Shown one piece after another: positions 31,186 through 42,238 of a stretch of 64,000 bases of DNA; positions within the stretch are counted from its first letter, which is position 1; each line of letters starts with the position of its first letter. Below the pieces are notes generated by a model. That model did not search any database, was not told the DNA's origin, and saw nothing but the letters and a program-made list of their open reading frames with translations. A program made the translations under genes and the position numbers. This stretch comes from Ovis canadensis (lineage: Eukaryota > Chordata > Mammalia > Artiodactyla > Bovidae). The stretch covers positions 129,739,384-129,803,383 of the forward strand of contig NC_091250.1 in the NCBI RefSeq assembly GCF_042477335.2, written 5' to 3'.

Positions 31186-31299
31186 TTTACCCCGTTTATG
31201 AGACTTCCGTGGCTTATTAAGCAAATGTCGAGGAAATTAATTCATCTAAAATATCAGGACAGGGACACCATTTTCCAAATAAGGAAAGAGGCTTAAAAA

Positions 31300-32314
31300 G
31301 AAATGAACCACTACTCATAGTAACCAAAAGTGGGGAGCAACCCAAGGGTCCATTGAGTTGCTTGTTGTTCAGTTGCTCAGTTGTGTCTGACTCTTTGCAA
31401 CCCCATGGACTGCAGCACTCCAGGCTTCCCTGTCCTTCACTATCTCCCAGAATTTGCTCAAGCTCATGTCCATTGAGTTGTTGATGCCATCCAACCATCT
31501 CATTCTCTGTCCTCCCCTTCTCCTCCAGCCTTCAATCTTTCCCAGCATCAGGGTCTTTTCCAATGAATCAGTTCTTCGCATTAGGAGGGCAAAATATTAG
31601 AGCTACAGCATCAGTCCTTCCAATGAATATTCAAGGTTGATTTCCTTTAGGATGGGCTGGTTGGATCTCCTTGCAGTCCAAGGGACTCTCAAAGGTCTTC
31701 TCTAACACCACAGTTCAAAAGCATCAATTCTTCAGCTCTCAGCCTTCTCTATGGTCCAACTCTCACATCTGTACATGACTACTGGAAAAACCATAGCCTT
31801 GACTGTACGGACCTTTGTCAGCAGAGTGATGTCTTTGTTTTTTAATAGGCTCTCTAGAATTGTCATAACTTTCCTGCCAAGGAGAATCCCATCAACAGTC
31901 CGTTGAGGATGAATGGATAAACAAAGTGGATCCGTACAATGGAATGTTACAGAACCTTAAAAAGGAGGGAAATTCCGACACTAGCTCCACGGATGGACCT
32001 TGAGACCATTTTGCTAACTGAAATAATCCAGTTCCCCAAAGAGAAACTCTGTATGATCTCACTTCCGCGAGGTCCCTAGAGCAGTCACCCTCATAGAAAC
32101 GGAAAGTGGGATGGCTGCCAAGGGCTCAGGGGCCAGGGGCGAGGGGTGGAAGTTATTGTTCAATACATACAGTCCCGGTTTTGCCAGGTGAAGATTACGG
32201 AGACGGTTGGTGGTGATGGTTGCACGACATTGTGAGTGTGCTTAACACCACCGAACTGTGTATTTAGAAATGGTTAAGACAGTATGTTATGTGTATTTTA
32301 CTACAGTTAGAAAT
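31300..32314 (+). mobile_element. Old L1M-type 3' end, interrupted by BovB
   Basis: taaccaaaagtggggagcaa, then after the insertion gaggatgaatggataaacaa, atccgtacaatggaatgtta, ggtgatggttgcacgacatt and gttatgtgtattttactaca. L1 sequence resumes on both sides of the BovB at a duplicated gtcc(a/g)ttgag. Confidence 0.8.
31358..31897 (-). mobile_element. BovB LINE 3' end with TSD, nested in L1M
   Basis: Reversed tail gttgttcagttgctcagttg to attgtcataactttcctgcc. Flanked by gtccattgag (31,348-31,357) and gtccgttgag (31,898-31,907), a 10-bp duplication with one mismatch. This fixes the insertion limits. Confidence 0.95.
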
Positions 32315-32323
32315 ATTTGTAGA

Positions 32324-32477
32324 ACTGTAGCTCGCCTGGCTCCTCTGTCCATGGGATTTCTCTGGCACTAATACTGGAGTGGGTTGCCATTCCCTCCTCC
32401 AGAGGACCTCCCCAACCCAGGGATTGAACCCAGGTCTCCCACATTGCAAGCAGATTCTTTACCATCTGAGCCTCCAG
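32324..32477 (-). mobile_element. Bov-tA SINE, tail missing
   Basis: Starts in the body (actgtagctcgcctggctcc) and runs to the reversed head ttaccatctgagcctccag; the gtcgctcagtcgtgtc part is absent. Confidence 0.85.
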
Positions 32478-32499
32478 ACTTTAAAAAAAAAAAGAAAAA

Positions 32500-32575
32500 G
32501 AAATGACCCAACTTGCCCAGGTCCCTTCCTCTGCTGAGAAGTGTGAGAGGCAGGGTTTGGACTCAGGACAGAGTG
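32500..32575 (-). mobile_element. MIR fragment
   Basis: acccaacttgcccaggtccc and agaggcagggtttggactca. Confidence 0.5.
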
Positions 32576-33924
32576 ACGCCCTACCCAGCCAGTGGCTCCC
32601 CAACACAAAACCTCCCTGCCGTATGTCTGATCAGTGGGTACAATTCAGGGGAAGAGGGTGGGGCCAAGACAGACTGCTGAATATATTACTGAGGAAAGAC
32701 ACACAAAAGGTGACCTGGGAGAGAGGAGCAGTCAGGGGGCATGACATGAGGGGGGTGGAGTGTCAGGCGACTTCTTCTGCGTGAGCTTGGGCACACCACT
32801 CACCCTCTCCGCACTTCTGGATGAGGGTTAGGTCAGAGGGCATCCGGATGTGTCCAGCTCTAAGGTCTAGGGAGGAGTGAGGTGAGACACCCAGGGACAT
32901 GCTGACAGATACAGCAGGCCTGAGTGCCCACCCCACCTGAAGGTCCTTGCTGGGTGCTGGAGACTGCCCTCCCCCCGGGGGAACCTGCCATGCATTAATA
33001 CCAAGCACCATTCTGGGCCAGGTCCCTGCCCTGGGGCTGGTGTCCTATTGGGGAGAACAGATGCTAGATAAACAAATAAACAGAAATCGGGTCTATGAAA
33101 AACAAAGATGAATAAGACGGCAGGGTGTCTTCATTGGCAGGGCCAGCAGAGCTCCTGGGGAGGGAAGCGGCCCTCCCTGGGGCCCCAGGGAGGCGTTCAG
33201 GAGGAGATGGCATTTGGGCCCCCAACTTTAAACCTGGTTCCGCAAGCCCGTACTGAGCACAGACTGTGCCAGCCAACCGGACGTGCGAGAGATAAAGACG
33301 TCGGGGGCCCAGTCTTTCGGGGCAGACAGACACGGCAACAAACGCATTGCTGCAGAACTGCGGGCGGGAACGGGGGGAGGCGGCAGACAGTCTGATGGGA
33401 GAGCTTCCTGGGCAAACAGACACGTGAGCCAAGGTTTGGAGGATGGATGTGCTCATCAGAGCTGAGAAGTGCCCGCCTCCCCAAAGGCTTGGGGTCAGGA
33501 CAGGCAGGGCCGGTGGACCTCCTGCTAACGAGGTCTACCAGGCTGAATGGAAGGGGCCTCGGGGATCTGCCGCCCAGTCCAACTTGTCCACGTGGGAAGC
33601 AGAGGCTCCGAGACTTGGAGACCCCTGCCTCTGGCGGCTTGCTCTGCAGCAGGCTGTGTGCCAAGCGCCTTACCTGACATGTCTTCTCACCTCAGGTCAC
33701 CACTTTCTGGAAGATGCCAGCTTCTGCTAAGAGTACTTAAGCATTGTCATCAGACTGTGACATAATTATGGCACACAAGCTGTAATATCATATCCATTTT
33801 AACAGGCATCAATTACACTCGTTTCCCCTATAAACACATGGGCTGTGAGGGACAGCTCTGTCTCTTAGGATTGACCCGAACTGGACTGTAAATCTTTGGC
33901 ATCCTCTGATCTTTATTTATTCGC
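32576..33924. other. No gene supported; L2-like stretches
   Basis: 32,985-33,240 carries L2-like features (ggagaacagatgctagataa, ggaggagatggcatttgggc). Frames of 130-155 aa on minus overlap equal-sized plus frames; no domain. Otherwise unassigned. Confidence 0.4.
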
Positions 33925-34012
33925 TCAACTGGTATTTATTGTGAGCACCTGCTGTGTGGGAGGCCCTTTGCTAGGGGCTGGGAACGCAGCCGTGCTCAGC
34001 ATAGACAGAGCC
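33925..34012 (-). mobile_element. L2 LINE fragment
   Basis: ggtatttattgtgagcacct, gctgtgtgggaggccctttg, gctaggggctgggaacgcag: the common reversed L2 3' motif. Confidence 0.6.
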
Positions 34013-34015
34013 CTG

Positions 34016-34148
34016 GGGACTTCCCTGGAGGTACCGTGGTAAGGGCTCCACGTGGCCCCTGCAGGGGCATGGGTTCAACCCCTGGTCAGGGAACTAAGAT
34101 CCCCGTGAGCCGGCCAAAATTTTAAAAACAAAACAGAAAAAAAAAACA
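34016..34148 (+). mobile_element. CHR-2-type tRNA SINE
   Basis: ggggacttccctggaggtac head, atgggttcaacccctggtca B-box and an A-rich tail. Confidence 0.9.
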
Positions 34149-34264
34149 AGAGATGCACGTATCCATATGCGGGAAAGCACATATGATTAGCGCTGTGAAG
34201 AACAAAACCAGACAACACACCTGGGAGGAAAAGGGGCTGTGCCATTTTGTGACCATGAAGGATT

Positions 34265-34728
34265 TTTAGGGCCATAGTGTAATGAGTCTGATGGTGCCCC
34301 CCAAAGATACGTCCATCTGGAAACTGTGAATACGACCGTATTTGGAAAAAGGGTCTTTGCCAATGAAATTAAATTGGTAATACAAATCTCAAGATGAGTT
34401 CATCCTGGCTTATCCAGGTGGGCCCTAAAGCTAATGACAAGTGTCCTTATAAGAAGAAGAGAAGACAGAGAAGGCCATGTAAAGGCCCCATGTGACCACA
34501 AAGGCAGAGATTGGAGCAATGTGGCCACAGGCCAAGGGATGCCTGGAGCCCCCAGAAGCTGAAGAGACAAGGCACTTGTCCTCAGAGGCCTTGGAGGGGG
34601 CATGGCCCCTGATGACACCTTGACTTTGGACTTCTGGCTTCCGGAACTGTGGGAGAACCAATTTATGCTGTTTAAAGCCACCCCATTTGTGATCATTTGT
34701 CACAGCAGCCACAGGAAATAAACACACA
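34265..34728 (+). mobile_element. MaLR (MLT1-like) LTR fossil
   Basis: Solo LTR of the ERVL-MaLR group, broken and highly diverged. Recognised by the gtccttataagaagaagaga block, the cttgactttggacttctggc block and the gtttaaagccaccccatttg end. Old, likely from before the spread of the ruminant-specific repeats. Confidence 0.7.
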
Positions 34729-34732
34729 TCAT

Positions 34733-34872
34733 TTCTTTTCTTTTCCTTAAAATTTTTTTCTTTATTGAGCGGTAGCTGATTTGTAAAGTTTCGTTAGTTT
34801 CCGGTGCAGAGCAAAGCGATTCAGCTATATACACTCGTGTGTATGTGCGTATGATCTTGATGTAATTAACTC
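34733..34872 (-). mobile_element. L1 3' terminus fragment
   Basis: aaatttttttctttattgag, tgatttgtaaagtttcgtta, gagcaaagcgattcagctat. Confidence 0.8.
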
Positions 34873-35092
34873 CCTTTTTTTTAACCTTTTATTTAATATT
34901 GGCATTTAGCTGATTAACCGTGTTGTGATAGCTTCAGATGAACAGCAAAGGGTCTCAGCCATACACATACATGCATCCATTCTACCCCAAACTCCCCTCC
35001 CATCCAGGCTATGACACTGAGCAGAGTTCCCGGTGCTGTACAGTAGGACCTTGTTGGTTATCCACTTCAAACACAGCAGAGGGACACGCATA
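34873..35092 (-). mobile_element. Second L1 3' terminus fragment
   Basis: A second T-rich start (ttttttttaaccttttattt), gaacagcaaagggtctcagc, tgtacagtaggaccttgttg, gttatccacttcaaacacag. Two L1 3' ends lie in the same orientation, one after the other. Confidence 0.8.
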
Positions 35093-35455
35093 ATTTCTAA
35101 CTGAGGCTCAGAAGCAATGAGGAAGTAATCATGCAAGTGTGTGGAAGAAAAGTATTACAGGTCAAAGGAATAGCAAGCGCAAAGGCCCTGAGGCTGACTG
35201 TGCAGAATGAGGGAACAGCAAAAAGCTGATACGGCCACAGCAGAGGGTGTGGGGGGTGCGGGGGGAGACGTCAGAGACGATCAGAAGTGGCCTGGTGGGG
35301 AAAGGACTGAGATTTACTGTGTGACATGAGAAGCTGCTGGGGAGTTCGGGGTAGGAGGGGTAACATGAGCTGGTGTGATTTGTAATCAGACCACTCTGGC
35401 AGCTGAGATGAGAGTAGACTGAGGGAGTGGGGCTGTGGAAGCCCCCTTGACGTGA
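35093..35455 (-). mobile_element. L2-like LINE remnant
   Basis: aagcgcaaaggccctgaggc, tgatttgtaatcagaccact, ctctggcagctgagatgaga: reversed L2 3' region. Confidence 0.55.
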
Positions 35456-35764
35456 GCTCCGAGTCAAACACAACTCCAAAAGCATCGCAAGGCCTTATGG
35501 TTTATGGAAGGTTTGACGGGAAAACAGAGGGCAGTTACGCGGCACAGTGCCCAGCAAGGCCCCTGCTTTCCTCCTTATGCTTCTCAGTTCCTTTCTGAGC
35601 TTCCCTGACAGACTACTGGATCTCCTTCTCTCCCAAGTCTCTTACGGCCAAACAAAGCCTCCTGCAAACCCTGGGAAATGACTCCAGCCTTCCTGCTTAT
35701 CATTGTCCACATTATCTGCTTATGGTTCAGACTGGGAGCCAGACCGTGAGCAGGCAGTTAGGTA
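35456..35764. other. No gene seen
   Basis: Unassigned sequence. Confidence 0.5.
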
Positions 35765-35925
35765 GATTATCTGTCTCCCTCCAAACTCATAACATCTTAG
35801 GAAGTGGAAACGACAACCCTCATACCTGTTTTATGAGAAAGCTAAGGCTTGGAGAGGGGCAGGGACTCTGCCCAAGGCCATGCATCTGACAAAGAGAGGA
35901 GTCAGTCCTTTGAACTTGGGCGAGA
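35765..35925 (-). mobile_element. MIR, near-complete
   Basis: ctcataacatcttaggaagt, tacctgttttatgagaaagc, taaggcttggagaggggcag, tctgcccaaggccatgcatc. Confidence 0.75.
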
Positions 35926-36422
35926 GTGTCAATTTAGCTTCAGCTGGACAGAGGTGGGGAAGCGTCGCTAAGTATTTGCACAGGCGTGAGCTGGCAAAGG
36001 CGCCTGCCCATCACCCTTTTCACTGAGTTTTCACGTGGCCTTGGAAGTGACCAAGTGCAGCCGGGAGACTCTACAGTGTCCTGTCTGGTGTCAGAAGTTT
36101 CCAGGCCTCTGGCTATATCCTAACTGATTGGGACCCAGGCCTCCAGACTCCAGCTGTAACCACAACCCTCTCTGCCTCCTCCGCAGGCTGTAGCTTAATT
36201 GGTGCTCTCTTTAGCCAGTCTTCAACCCTATTGTCCCAAACTTGCAGGACTGAAGGAGCCCTTGGGGCTTATTCAGCCCAGACCCCACACCAAGTGCTTC
36301 AGTAGCTCCTCCTGTAGGATCTCAGCTGAATGATCAGACCGCATACAGACACCACTTAGAAGCTTCTCACCAACCCTCAGAAGCTCAGGCCCATCTTGGG
36401 ACACCCACGCTGTATTTTCTGT
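35926..36422. other. No gene seen
   Basis: Unassigned. I see no repeat core and no frame above 60 aa worth noting. Confidence 0.5.
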
Positions 36423-36572
36423 TTTGTTTTTTGGCTGTGCTGGGTCTGAGGCGCAGCACGCAGCATCTTTGGCTGTGGTACGCAGGATCTAGTTCCCTGG
36501 CCAGGAATCAAACCGGGGCCCCCTGCACTGGGAGCCTGGAGTTTTAGCCATTGGACCACCAGGGAAGTCCCC
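36423..36572 (-). mobile_element. CHR-2-type tRNA SINE
   Basis: tttttggctgtgctgggtct, caggaatcaaaccggggccc, attggaccaccagggaagtc. Confidence 0.95.
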
Positions 36573-36604
36573 TGTGGCTATTTAAAGTGATGGAGCGCCA
36601 GAAG

Positions 36605-36785
36605 GGGGAAGATGGGTTATGATGCTTGGTCCAGTCACCTGGGACCAGTCACTTCATCTTTCTGAGCCTCAGTGTCCTCTCCTGCAAAATGGGGCTTTCG
36701 TGGGGCAGTGGGTGAGACTGAAGGGAAATAGTATAGTCAAACGGTCTTTGCATAGACCGTGCACATAGTAGGCTCAGTAAAAGCA
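36605..36785 (+). mobile_element. MIR, near-complete
   Basis: ggaccagtcacttcatcttt, tgagcctcagtgtcctctcc, cctgcaaaatggggctttcg, gtgcacatagtaggctcagt. Confidence 0.8.
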
Positions 36786-36859
36786 TCCATTGCCAACAGT
36801 CCAAATATGTACAGCCTTCCTGGAGGTAATTCCAGGCGTAGCAAACGTTCTGAATGCTC

Positions 36860-36945
36860 ATTCTCTGCACCAGGCACATATTATTAAGCCTCTCTTACAG
36901 AAGAGGAAACTGAGGCTCAGTGGTCACCCAGACAGCATTGGCCAC
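36860..36945 (-). mobile_element. MIR fragment
   Basis: ctctgcaccaggcacatatt, gaagaggaaactgaggctca, gtggtcacccagac. A second reversed scrap (gacataactcacccaggatc) lies at about 37,118-37,145. Confidence 0.7.
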
Positions 36946-37387
36946 AGTCTGGCCCTTGGCACGATACACACTTGCTACGTCACAGGAGTCTGAGATACGG
37001 TTAGAAGTCAAGGGCAGAGGATCACTGAGAGGAAGCTTTTCTTTCTCTTTCAGAGGTTCTAGGAACACACCCCACAAACAGCTCTGCAAGGGAGGAGGCA
37101 GGAGCCCCAGGAAGGGACATAACTCACCCAGGATCACCAGCTGGTGAGACTCGGAAACCTGGCTCTTTCTCCAGATTTCTTCTCTGCACAGCTCCTGAAT
37201 GGTGGCCTTGTTTTGGGGGCATTTTTGAACTGATACTTGAACTGGCATCTGGGAGACCGGAAACTCCTCACAAACCCAAGAACTAGTCTTTCTCTGCTTT
37301 AAACCAACCATAGCATGAAGCATATAATATGGGCTCAATCTGAATGCACTGAAAAGGTGAATGAATTATTCCCTAGCACACTCATCA
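36946..37387. other. No gene supported
   Basis: The 147-aa minus frame at 36,895-37,338 overlaps MIR sequence and has no domain. A MIR-like 3' end (ataatatgggctcaatctga) lies near 37,325. Confidence 0.45.
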
Positions 37388-37465
37388 CAGAGTCATGCAC
37401 TATGAATAAATTCCAAACTCTTTGCCATAGCTTACAAGGCCAGGTTTGACCTGCACTCCCTTCAT

Positions 37466-37493
37466 ACACACACAGGCACACACACACACACAC
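37466..37493. repeat. (CA)n microsatellite
   Basis: Interrupted CA tract inside the L2 copy. Confidence 0.9.
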
Positions 37494-37765
37494 TCCTCCA
37501 GTGGCTTCTAGAATCCTCCAGCCGTGCCAACTGCTTTCACTCTCTCATTGCACTATGACCTGCCCTGCTTAATGACCTTTGTATTTGCTATTTCTCTTCC
37601 TGGAATGCTCTCTTCAACCTACCTTCCCATACTGATCGCAAAGAAAGACCTGGGTTCTCTTCATTTTCCAAACCTCAAGGTATATATCACTTCCTCATAG
37701 AAGCCTTTTGCTGATAAAAGGCTAAGTAGATTCCCCCTATTGATGTCTTCTTGTCGCGTTTATCA

Positions 37766-38182
37766 TGTTGTTGTTGTTGTTCAGTCACTTAGTCATGTCT
37801 GACTCTTTGTGACCTCATGGACTGCAGCACACCAGGCTTCCCTGTCCTTCCACCACCTCCCAGAGCTTGCTCAAACTCATGTCCATTGAGTCGGTGATGC
37901 TATCTAACCGTCCCATCCTCTGTCGTCCCCTTCTCCTCCTGCCCTCAATCTTTCCAGCATCAGTGTCTTTTCCAATGAGTTGGCTCTTCACATCAAGTGG
38001 CCAAACAAAGTATTGGAGCTTTGGCTTCAGCATCAGTCCTTCCAATGAACATTCAGGATTGATTTCCTTTAGGACTGACTGGTTTGATCTCCTTGCTGTT
38101 CAAGGGACTTTCAAGAGTCTTCTCCAGCACCACAGTTTGAAGGCATCAATTCTTCAGCCCTCAGCCTTTTCTATTGTCCAAG
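37766..38182 (-). mobile_element. BovB LINE 3' end nested in L2
   Basis: (TTG)n-like start and gttcagtcacttagtcatgt, through tcccatcctctgtcgtcccc to ttcagccctcagccttttct. Confidence 0.95.
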
Positions 38183-38384
38183 TTAGTAATGGTATATTTA
38201 TTTTTTTTTTATATAGTTGGTTTATCTCCATCCTTAGATTGCAGGCTTCATGGAGCCATGCTCGCTTTACTTACCAGTGACTACCATCAATGCCTGCCAG
38301 GTTTGCTGACTCAGTAGACAGAAAGATGAAAAGGAAGAGAACTAGATTTGGGAGGATAAGGACCTACTGTTTCCTGGTCCAGAA

Positions 38385-38517
38385 TCTGAACCAGCAGGCC
38401 AGTAACCTTGTGAGAATTACTTCAGTTCCCTGAGCCTCAGTTTCCCCATCTATAAAACAAAGATAATAATAATAATTTCTCCTTTCTTATGAGAATTAAA
38501 TGAGATAGTGTGTGTAA
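38385..38517 (+). mobile_element. MIR, interrupted at its 3' end
   Basis: gagaattacttcagttccct, gagcctcagtttccccatct, ataataataataatttctcc, gaattaaatgagatagtgtg. Cut by the following Bov-tA. Confidence 0.8.
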
Positions 38518-38518
38518 T

Positions 38519-38735
38519 GAGCTTTCCAGGGGGTCCAGTGGTAGAGTATTCGCCTGCAATGCAGGAGCCACAGGAGATGTGGGTTCCATCCCTGGGTCGG
38601 GAAGATCCCCTGAAGAAGGAAATGGCAACCCACTCCAGTATTCTTGCCTGGGAAATCCCATGGACAGAGGAGCCTCGTGGGCTACAGTCCACGGGGTCAC
38701 AAAGAGTCGGACTCGACTGAGCGTGCACATGTGCC
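38519..38735 (+). mobile_element. Bov-tA SINE
   Basis: gagctttccagggggtccag head, gtgggttccatccctgggtc B-box, gtcggactcgactgagcgtg tail. Confidence 0.95.
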
Positions 38736-38757
38736 CAGTGTGTGGAATACGCAAACC

Positions 38758-39180
38758 CATGTTACGGGCTGAAGTGTGTTCCCTAAAAAAGACAGGTCGA
38801 GACCCTAATCCTCAGCCCCTCAGTGACCTTATTTGGAGGTAGTCTTTGCAGATATAATTAGTAAAGATGAGCTCATACTGGAGCAGGCTGGGGCCCTACT
38901 CTAATACAATTGGCATCCTTATAAGAAGAGAGGGATGTGGAGAAGATGGCCGCGTGATGGCCAAAGCAGACACTGGATTGATGGGTCTGCAAGCCATGGA
39001 ACACCAAGGATGGCTGGAAAACAACAGCGGCTGGAGGAGGCAAGAGAGGGTTCTCCCCCAGGGACTTTGGAGGGACACAGGCCTGCTGACACCTCGATTT
39101 CAGACTTCAGCTTCCGCTGCTGCAAGACCACAGATCTCTGCTGTCCTTTTTACAGCAGCGCTAGGAAATGGATGCAGTAG
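38758..39180 (+). mobile_element. MaLR (MLT1-like) LTR fossil
   Basis: Solo LTR of the ERVL-MaLR group, same type and orientation as the one at 34,265. Broken, old and diverged. Recognised by ggcatccttataagaagaga and by cctgctgacacctcgatttc near its end. Apparent frames across it are chance. Confidence 0.7.
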
Positions 39181-39689
39181 GCGCTCACCCAGTGTCAGGT
39201 CAGCGTGCCTTCCTCGTGTTCTGTTACATACACGGAGGCCCAGGGGGAGGGTGCAGTCCTCAAAGCGCCTTAGGGTCTGATCCTCGTCACAAGGCTCTGA
39301 CCCGAGTCAGGAAGTGGGAGTCAAGCACCAGGGTGCCCTCGTAAGGGCCCTGTGCCCTGAGCACTGGGAGGTCAAGGGCCCACATCCTGTCGGGCTTGCC
39401 TGGCTGGGAACCACCTCCCTGTTGTGCACTGACAAGAACGGGGCAGAGCTGGGCCAGCCCAAGACCTGGAGGTAAACGGGGAAAATTTGGGTTTGCCCAG
39501 ACTTCCCAGGGCTGGGACCTGCTCTTCTGAACAGCGTCCTCTTTATGACTTCCCAGCCTCTCCCCCCGGGACAGCAGCTGGGGAGCCCCTCTGATGAGAT
39601 GACTACTTTCCTGCTCACCTGCTCCAGGCTCTTAAATATCACCTGGATGGAGCATCCTCTCCTATAGAAAGCCTGGGTGCTGGCAAGCT
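39181..39689. other. No gene seen
   Basis: GC-leaning unassigned sequence; the 111-aa minus frame has no domain. Confidence 0.5.
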
Positions 39690-39701
39690 GCTGGTAGGCT
39701 A

Positions 39702-39980
39702 GGCTGCTGCTGTTGCTGCTGTCGCTTCAGTCATGTCTGACTCTGTGTGACCCCATAGAGGGCAGCCTACCAGGAGAATCCCGTCCCTGGGATTCTCCAG
39801 GCAAGAACACTGGAGTGGGTTACCATTGCCTTCTCCAATGCATGAAAGTGAAAAGTGAAAGTGAAGTCGCTCAAGCCATGTCCGACTCTTCGAGACCCCA
39901 TGGACTGCAGCCCACCAGGCTCCTCCATCCATGGGACTTTCCAGGCAAGAGTACTGGAGTGGAGTGCCATTGCCTTCTCC
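39702..39980 (-). mobile_element. Bov-A2 SINE with perfect 12-bp TSD
   Basis: Complete reversed Bov-A2: (gctgct)-rich end, two Bov-A units, linker aatgcatgaaagtgaaaagt. Flanked by gctggtaggcta at 39,690-39,701 and 39,981-39,992, without a mismatch. Probably one of the youngest insertions in the window. Confidence 0.97.
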
Positions 39981-40005
39981 GCTGGTAGGCTATACTCACA
40001 GTTTA

Positions 40006-40201
40006 ATTGCTGTTTAGTCAGTAAGTCGTGTCTGATTCTCTGCAACCTCATGGCCTGTAGCCCGCCAGGCTCCTCTGTCCATGGAATTCAGGCGTGAATG
40101 CTGAAGTGGGTGGCCAATTTCCCTGGGGAGCTTCTTGACGCAGGGATCGAACTCAGGTCTCCTGCATTGCTGGCGGATTCCTAACTGCTGAGATAATCCC
40201 T
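40006..40201 (-). mobile_element. Bov-tA SINE
   Basis: Reversed tail ttagtcagtaagtcgtgtct, body with small deletions, B-box complement gggatcgaactcaggtctcc, diverged head. Confidence 0.9.
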
Positions 40202-40409
40202 TGATTAAGAATCACCCCCAAGCTCTTTGCATCTCAGTCGCCCAGATGCAGGGTCCTGCTGAGCATGGAAGAGCTAACCGGTGCAGAGGAAGCCCCCATC
40301 ATTAATAACAATACACTGTCAGCGCTGAGGCTGGGAGTGCAGTCAATGTCTATCCTCTAGGTGGCTGGAGAGGGATATCAGCCTTTCTTTCCACCCAGAC
40401 TCACAAGGC

Positions 40410-40423
40410 GGGGGGGGGGGGGG
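40410..40423. repeat. Poly-G tract
   Basis: 14 consecutive G. Confidence 0.95.
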
Positions 40424-40504
40424 TTCCCCAATCTCAGGACGGGCTTCAGATCCCGGGCAGCCCCATCAAGAGACCGGTGCTTGCTCCTGGAGGGTGCTTC
40501 TATT

Positions 40505-40605
40505 TTTGAGGTTTGAAAGCCAGCTCGGAGAGAGGAAGTAACTCGCTCAGGGTTGCACCGTGGCCAAACGGCAGCATTGGGCTCCCACTCTGGTCTGCTG
40601 GACCT
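40505..40605 (-). mobile_element. MIR fragment
   Basis: agagaggaagtaactcgctc, agggttgcaccgtggccaaa, ggcagcattgggctcccact. Confidence 0.65.
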
Positions 40606-40954
40606 TGGAGCTGGACTGCAAGGGCATCGCCAGAGCAAATTTAATAGGACCATGATGGGCGGGGGGAAGAAGCACTGGTTGACTGGGGAAGGCAATGAGT
40701 CAGCCGTGGACACGCTGCAGTGGGGGCCCCACCAGCAAGGTGACAAGTGGGGGTGCAAGTCTGAGGCCTCAGGCAGAGATCAGGGTGAGCAGAGAGACAC
40801 ACGAGTCCTTCATCTGCATAAAACTGCCCCAGGGGTGTGCTGAGCAATGGGGTGAAGCAGTAGGTGGGGCGGGGGGGAGGGGGCAGGAAGGGCAAAGAAA
40901 GAAGAGGCCAGAGCTGGAACAGGCAGGCAGCAAGTAAAAGGGCTGGTGTGGACA
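40606..40954. other. No gene seen
   Basis: Unassigned, with a G-rich patch near 40,870-40,890. Confidence 0.5.
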
Positions 40955-41150
40955 GAGTGTTTCCTGTGCTCCGGGCACTATCCTGACCCTCTCCATGGAT
41001 TCGCACATCCCCCACACGACAGCCCTCTCAACTGGGTATTTTATTACGAGACCATTTTGCAGATGAGCAAACTGGTGAGGCTAAACAGCTCATGCATGTC
41101 AGAAAACTCCACGGTGGAGCGATGGATCACGGCTTCAACCCAGTCAGCTT
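40955..41150 (-). mobile_element. MIR, near-complete
   Basis: tgtttcctgtgctccgggca, accattttgcagatgagcaa, actggtgaggctaaacagct, tcacggcttcaacccagtca. Confidence 0.75.
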
Positions 41151-41679
41151 AACCATTGTGGTCCCCGACATCTACACTGGACGGTCCCTGGTACCGCTGC
41201 TGAGGTTCCCTGTGGATTGGGGCAGAGGGGCGGGAATGAGGGAAAAGCCAGCAGCCATCGGACCAAATCTGGAAGCATAATGGACTTGACATTTGTACGG
41301 TATCTTAGAGTCTGCAGAGGACACCACATCATGGATTCTGTTTGGCTTTGAACACAACCAACAGCTGAGCAGGGCAGGTCCACGACCCCTCCATCTTCTC
41401 ACAGAAAGGGAAGCCCTGTGAAGTCCGTGGGCTCCTCAAGATCGTACCAGAAGGCTGCATCAGAGGCTTAATCTCAACTCTTCAGAGGCTGGAAGCGTGT
41501 CTGCCACCCCTAAGAGGAATGCAGGACCACTCAGAGGAGGGACGGCTGATGGGGAGGGGCTGTAGGTCCAGCAGGCCTCCTTGACTCACACCATCCGAGC
41601 TGAGAATCTTATAGGAAGCGAAGGAACACATGGGGGAGCTTCTCTGGCAGAGATCATTCAGTCAAAAGCGGACTGTTCG
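41151..41679. other. No gene seen
   Basis: Unassigned sequence with no frame above 80 aa. Confidence 0.5.
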
Positions 41680-41812
41680 GACTTCCCTAGTGGTCCAGTG
41701 GCTAAGACTCAGCACTCCCAATGCAGGAGGCCCCAGGTTTGATCCCTTGTCAGGGAACTAGATCCTGGATGTTGCAACTAAGAAATTGAATTTAAAAAAT
41801 TAATAAAAGCTG
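41680..41812 (+). mobile_element. CHR-2-type tRNA SINE
   Basis: ggacttccctagtggtccag head, caggtttgatcccttgtcag B-box, gttgcaactaagaaattgaa and an A-rich tail. Confidence 0.9.
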
Positions 41813-42077
41813 GCTTGGGATGGACTCACAGGACAGAGTGAAGCACAAGGCAAAGAGCAGGCTAGTCAAATTCCGGTGCCCACCACATAGCAGCAGCATG
41901 GCCTGGGGCCACCTAACCCCTCCACAGCCCATGTGGCTCTAGCTGTGTCTTCCTCTGCTGGCTGGGGTGGGGGTCGGAATGCTGTGAGAAAGGTACCTGA
42001 CACTCGGCTGGGCGTGGGGAGGCTTGTTAGCAAAGGGACTGGTGGTGTCAGGGTTGCACCCAGCTGAAGAGTGTACA
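41813..42077. other. No gene seen
   Basis: Unassigned. Confidence 0.5.
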
Positions 42078-42225
42078 CATTCTTTTACTTTTCAAACCAG
42101 GGTTTATTTCCTAGAGCAATTTAAGGTTCAGAGCAAAATTGAGTGGGAAGGTCAGAAATATCCCATACACCTCCAGTTACTCCTCCCCAGCCTCCCGCTT
42201 TCATCAAAGAGTAGCTTCGATGAAA
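42078..42225 (-). mobile_element. Old L1-type fragment
   Basis: tttaaggttcagagcaaaat, tgagtgggaaggtcagaaat, atcccatacacctccagtta: a familiar reversed L1M 3' motif. Confidence 0.6.
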
Positions 42226-42238
42226 TTTTGTTTCCAAA

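Larger units (their letters stand above)
37388..38325 (+). mobile_element. L2 LINE 3' end, interrupted by BovB
   Basis: Part one 37,388-37,765: gaataaattccaaactcttt, ttacaaggccaggtttgacc, cttcctggaatgctctcttc. Part two 38,190-38,325: ctccatccttagattgcagg, cttcatggagccatgctcgc, the L2 terminus. The BovB separates the two. Confidence 0.75.
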
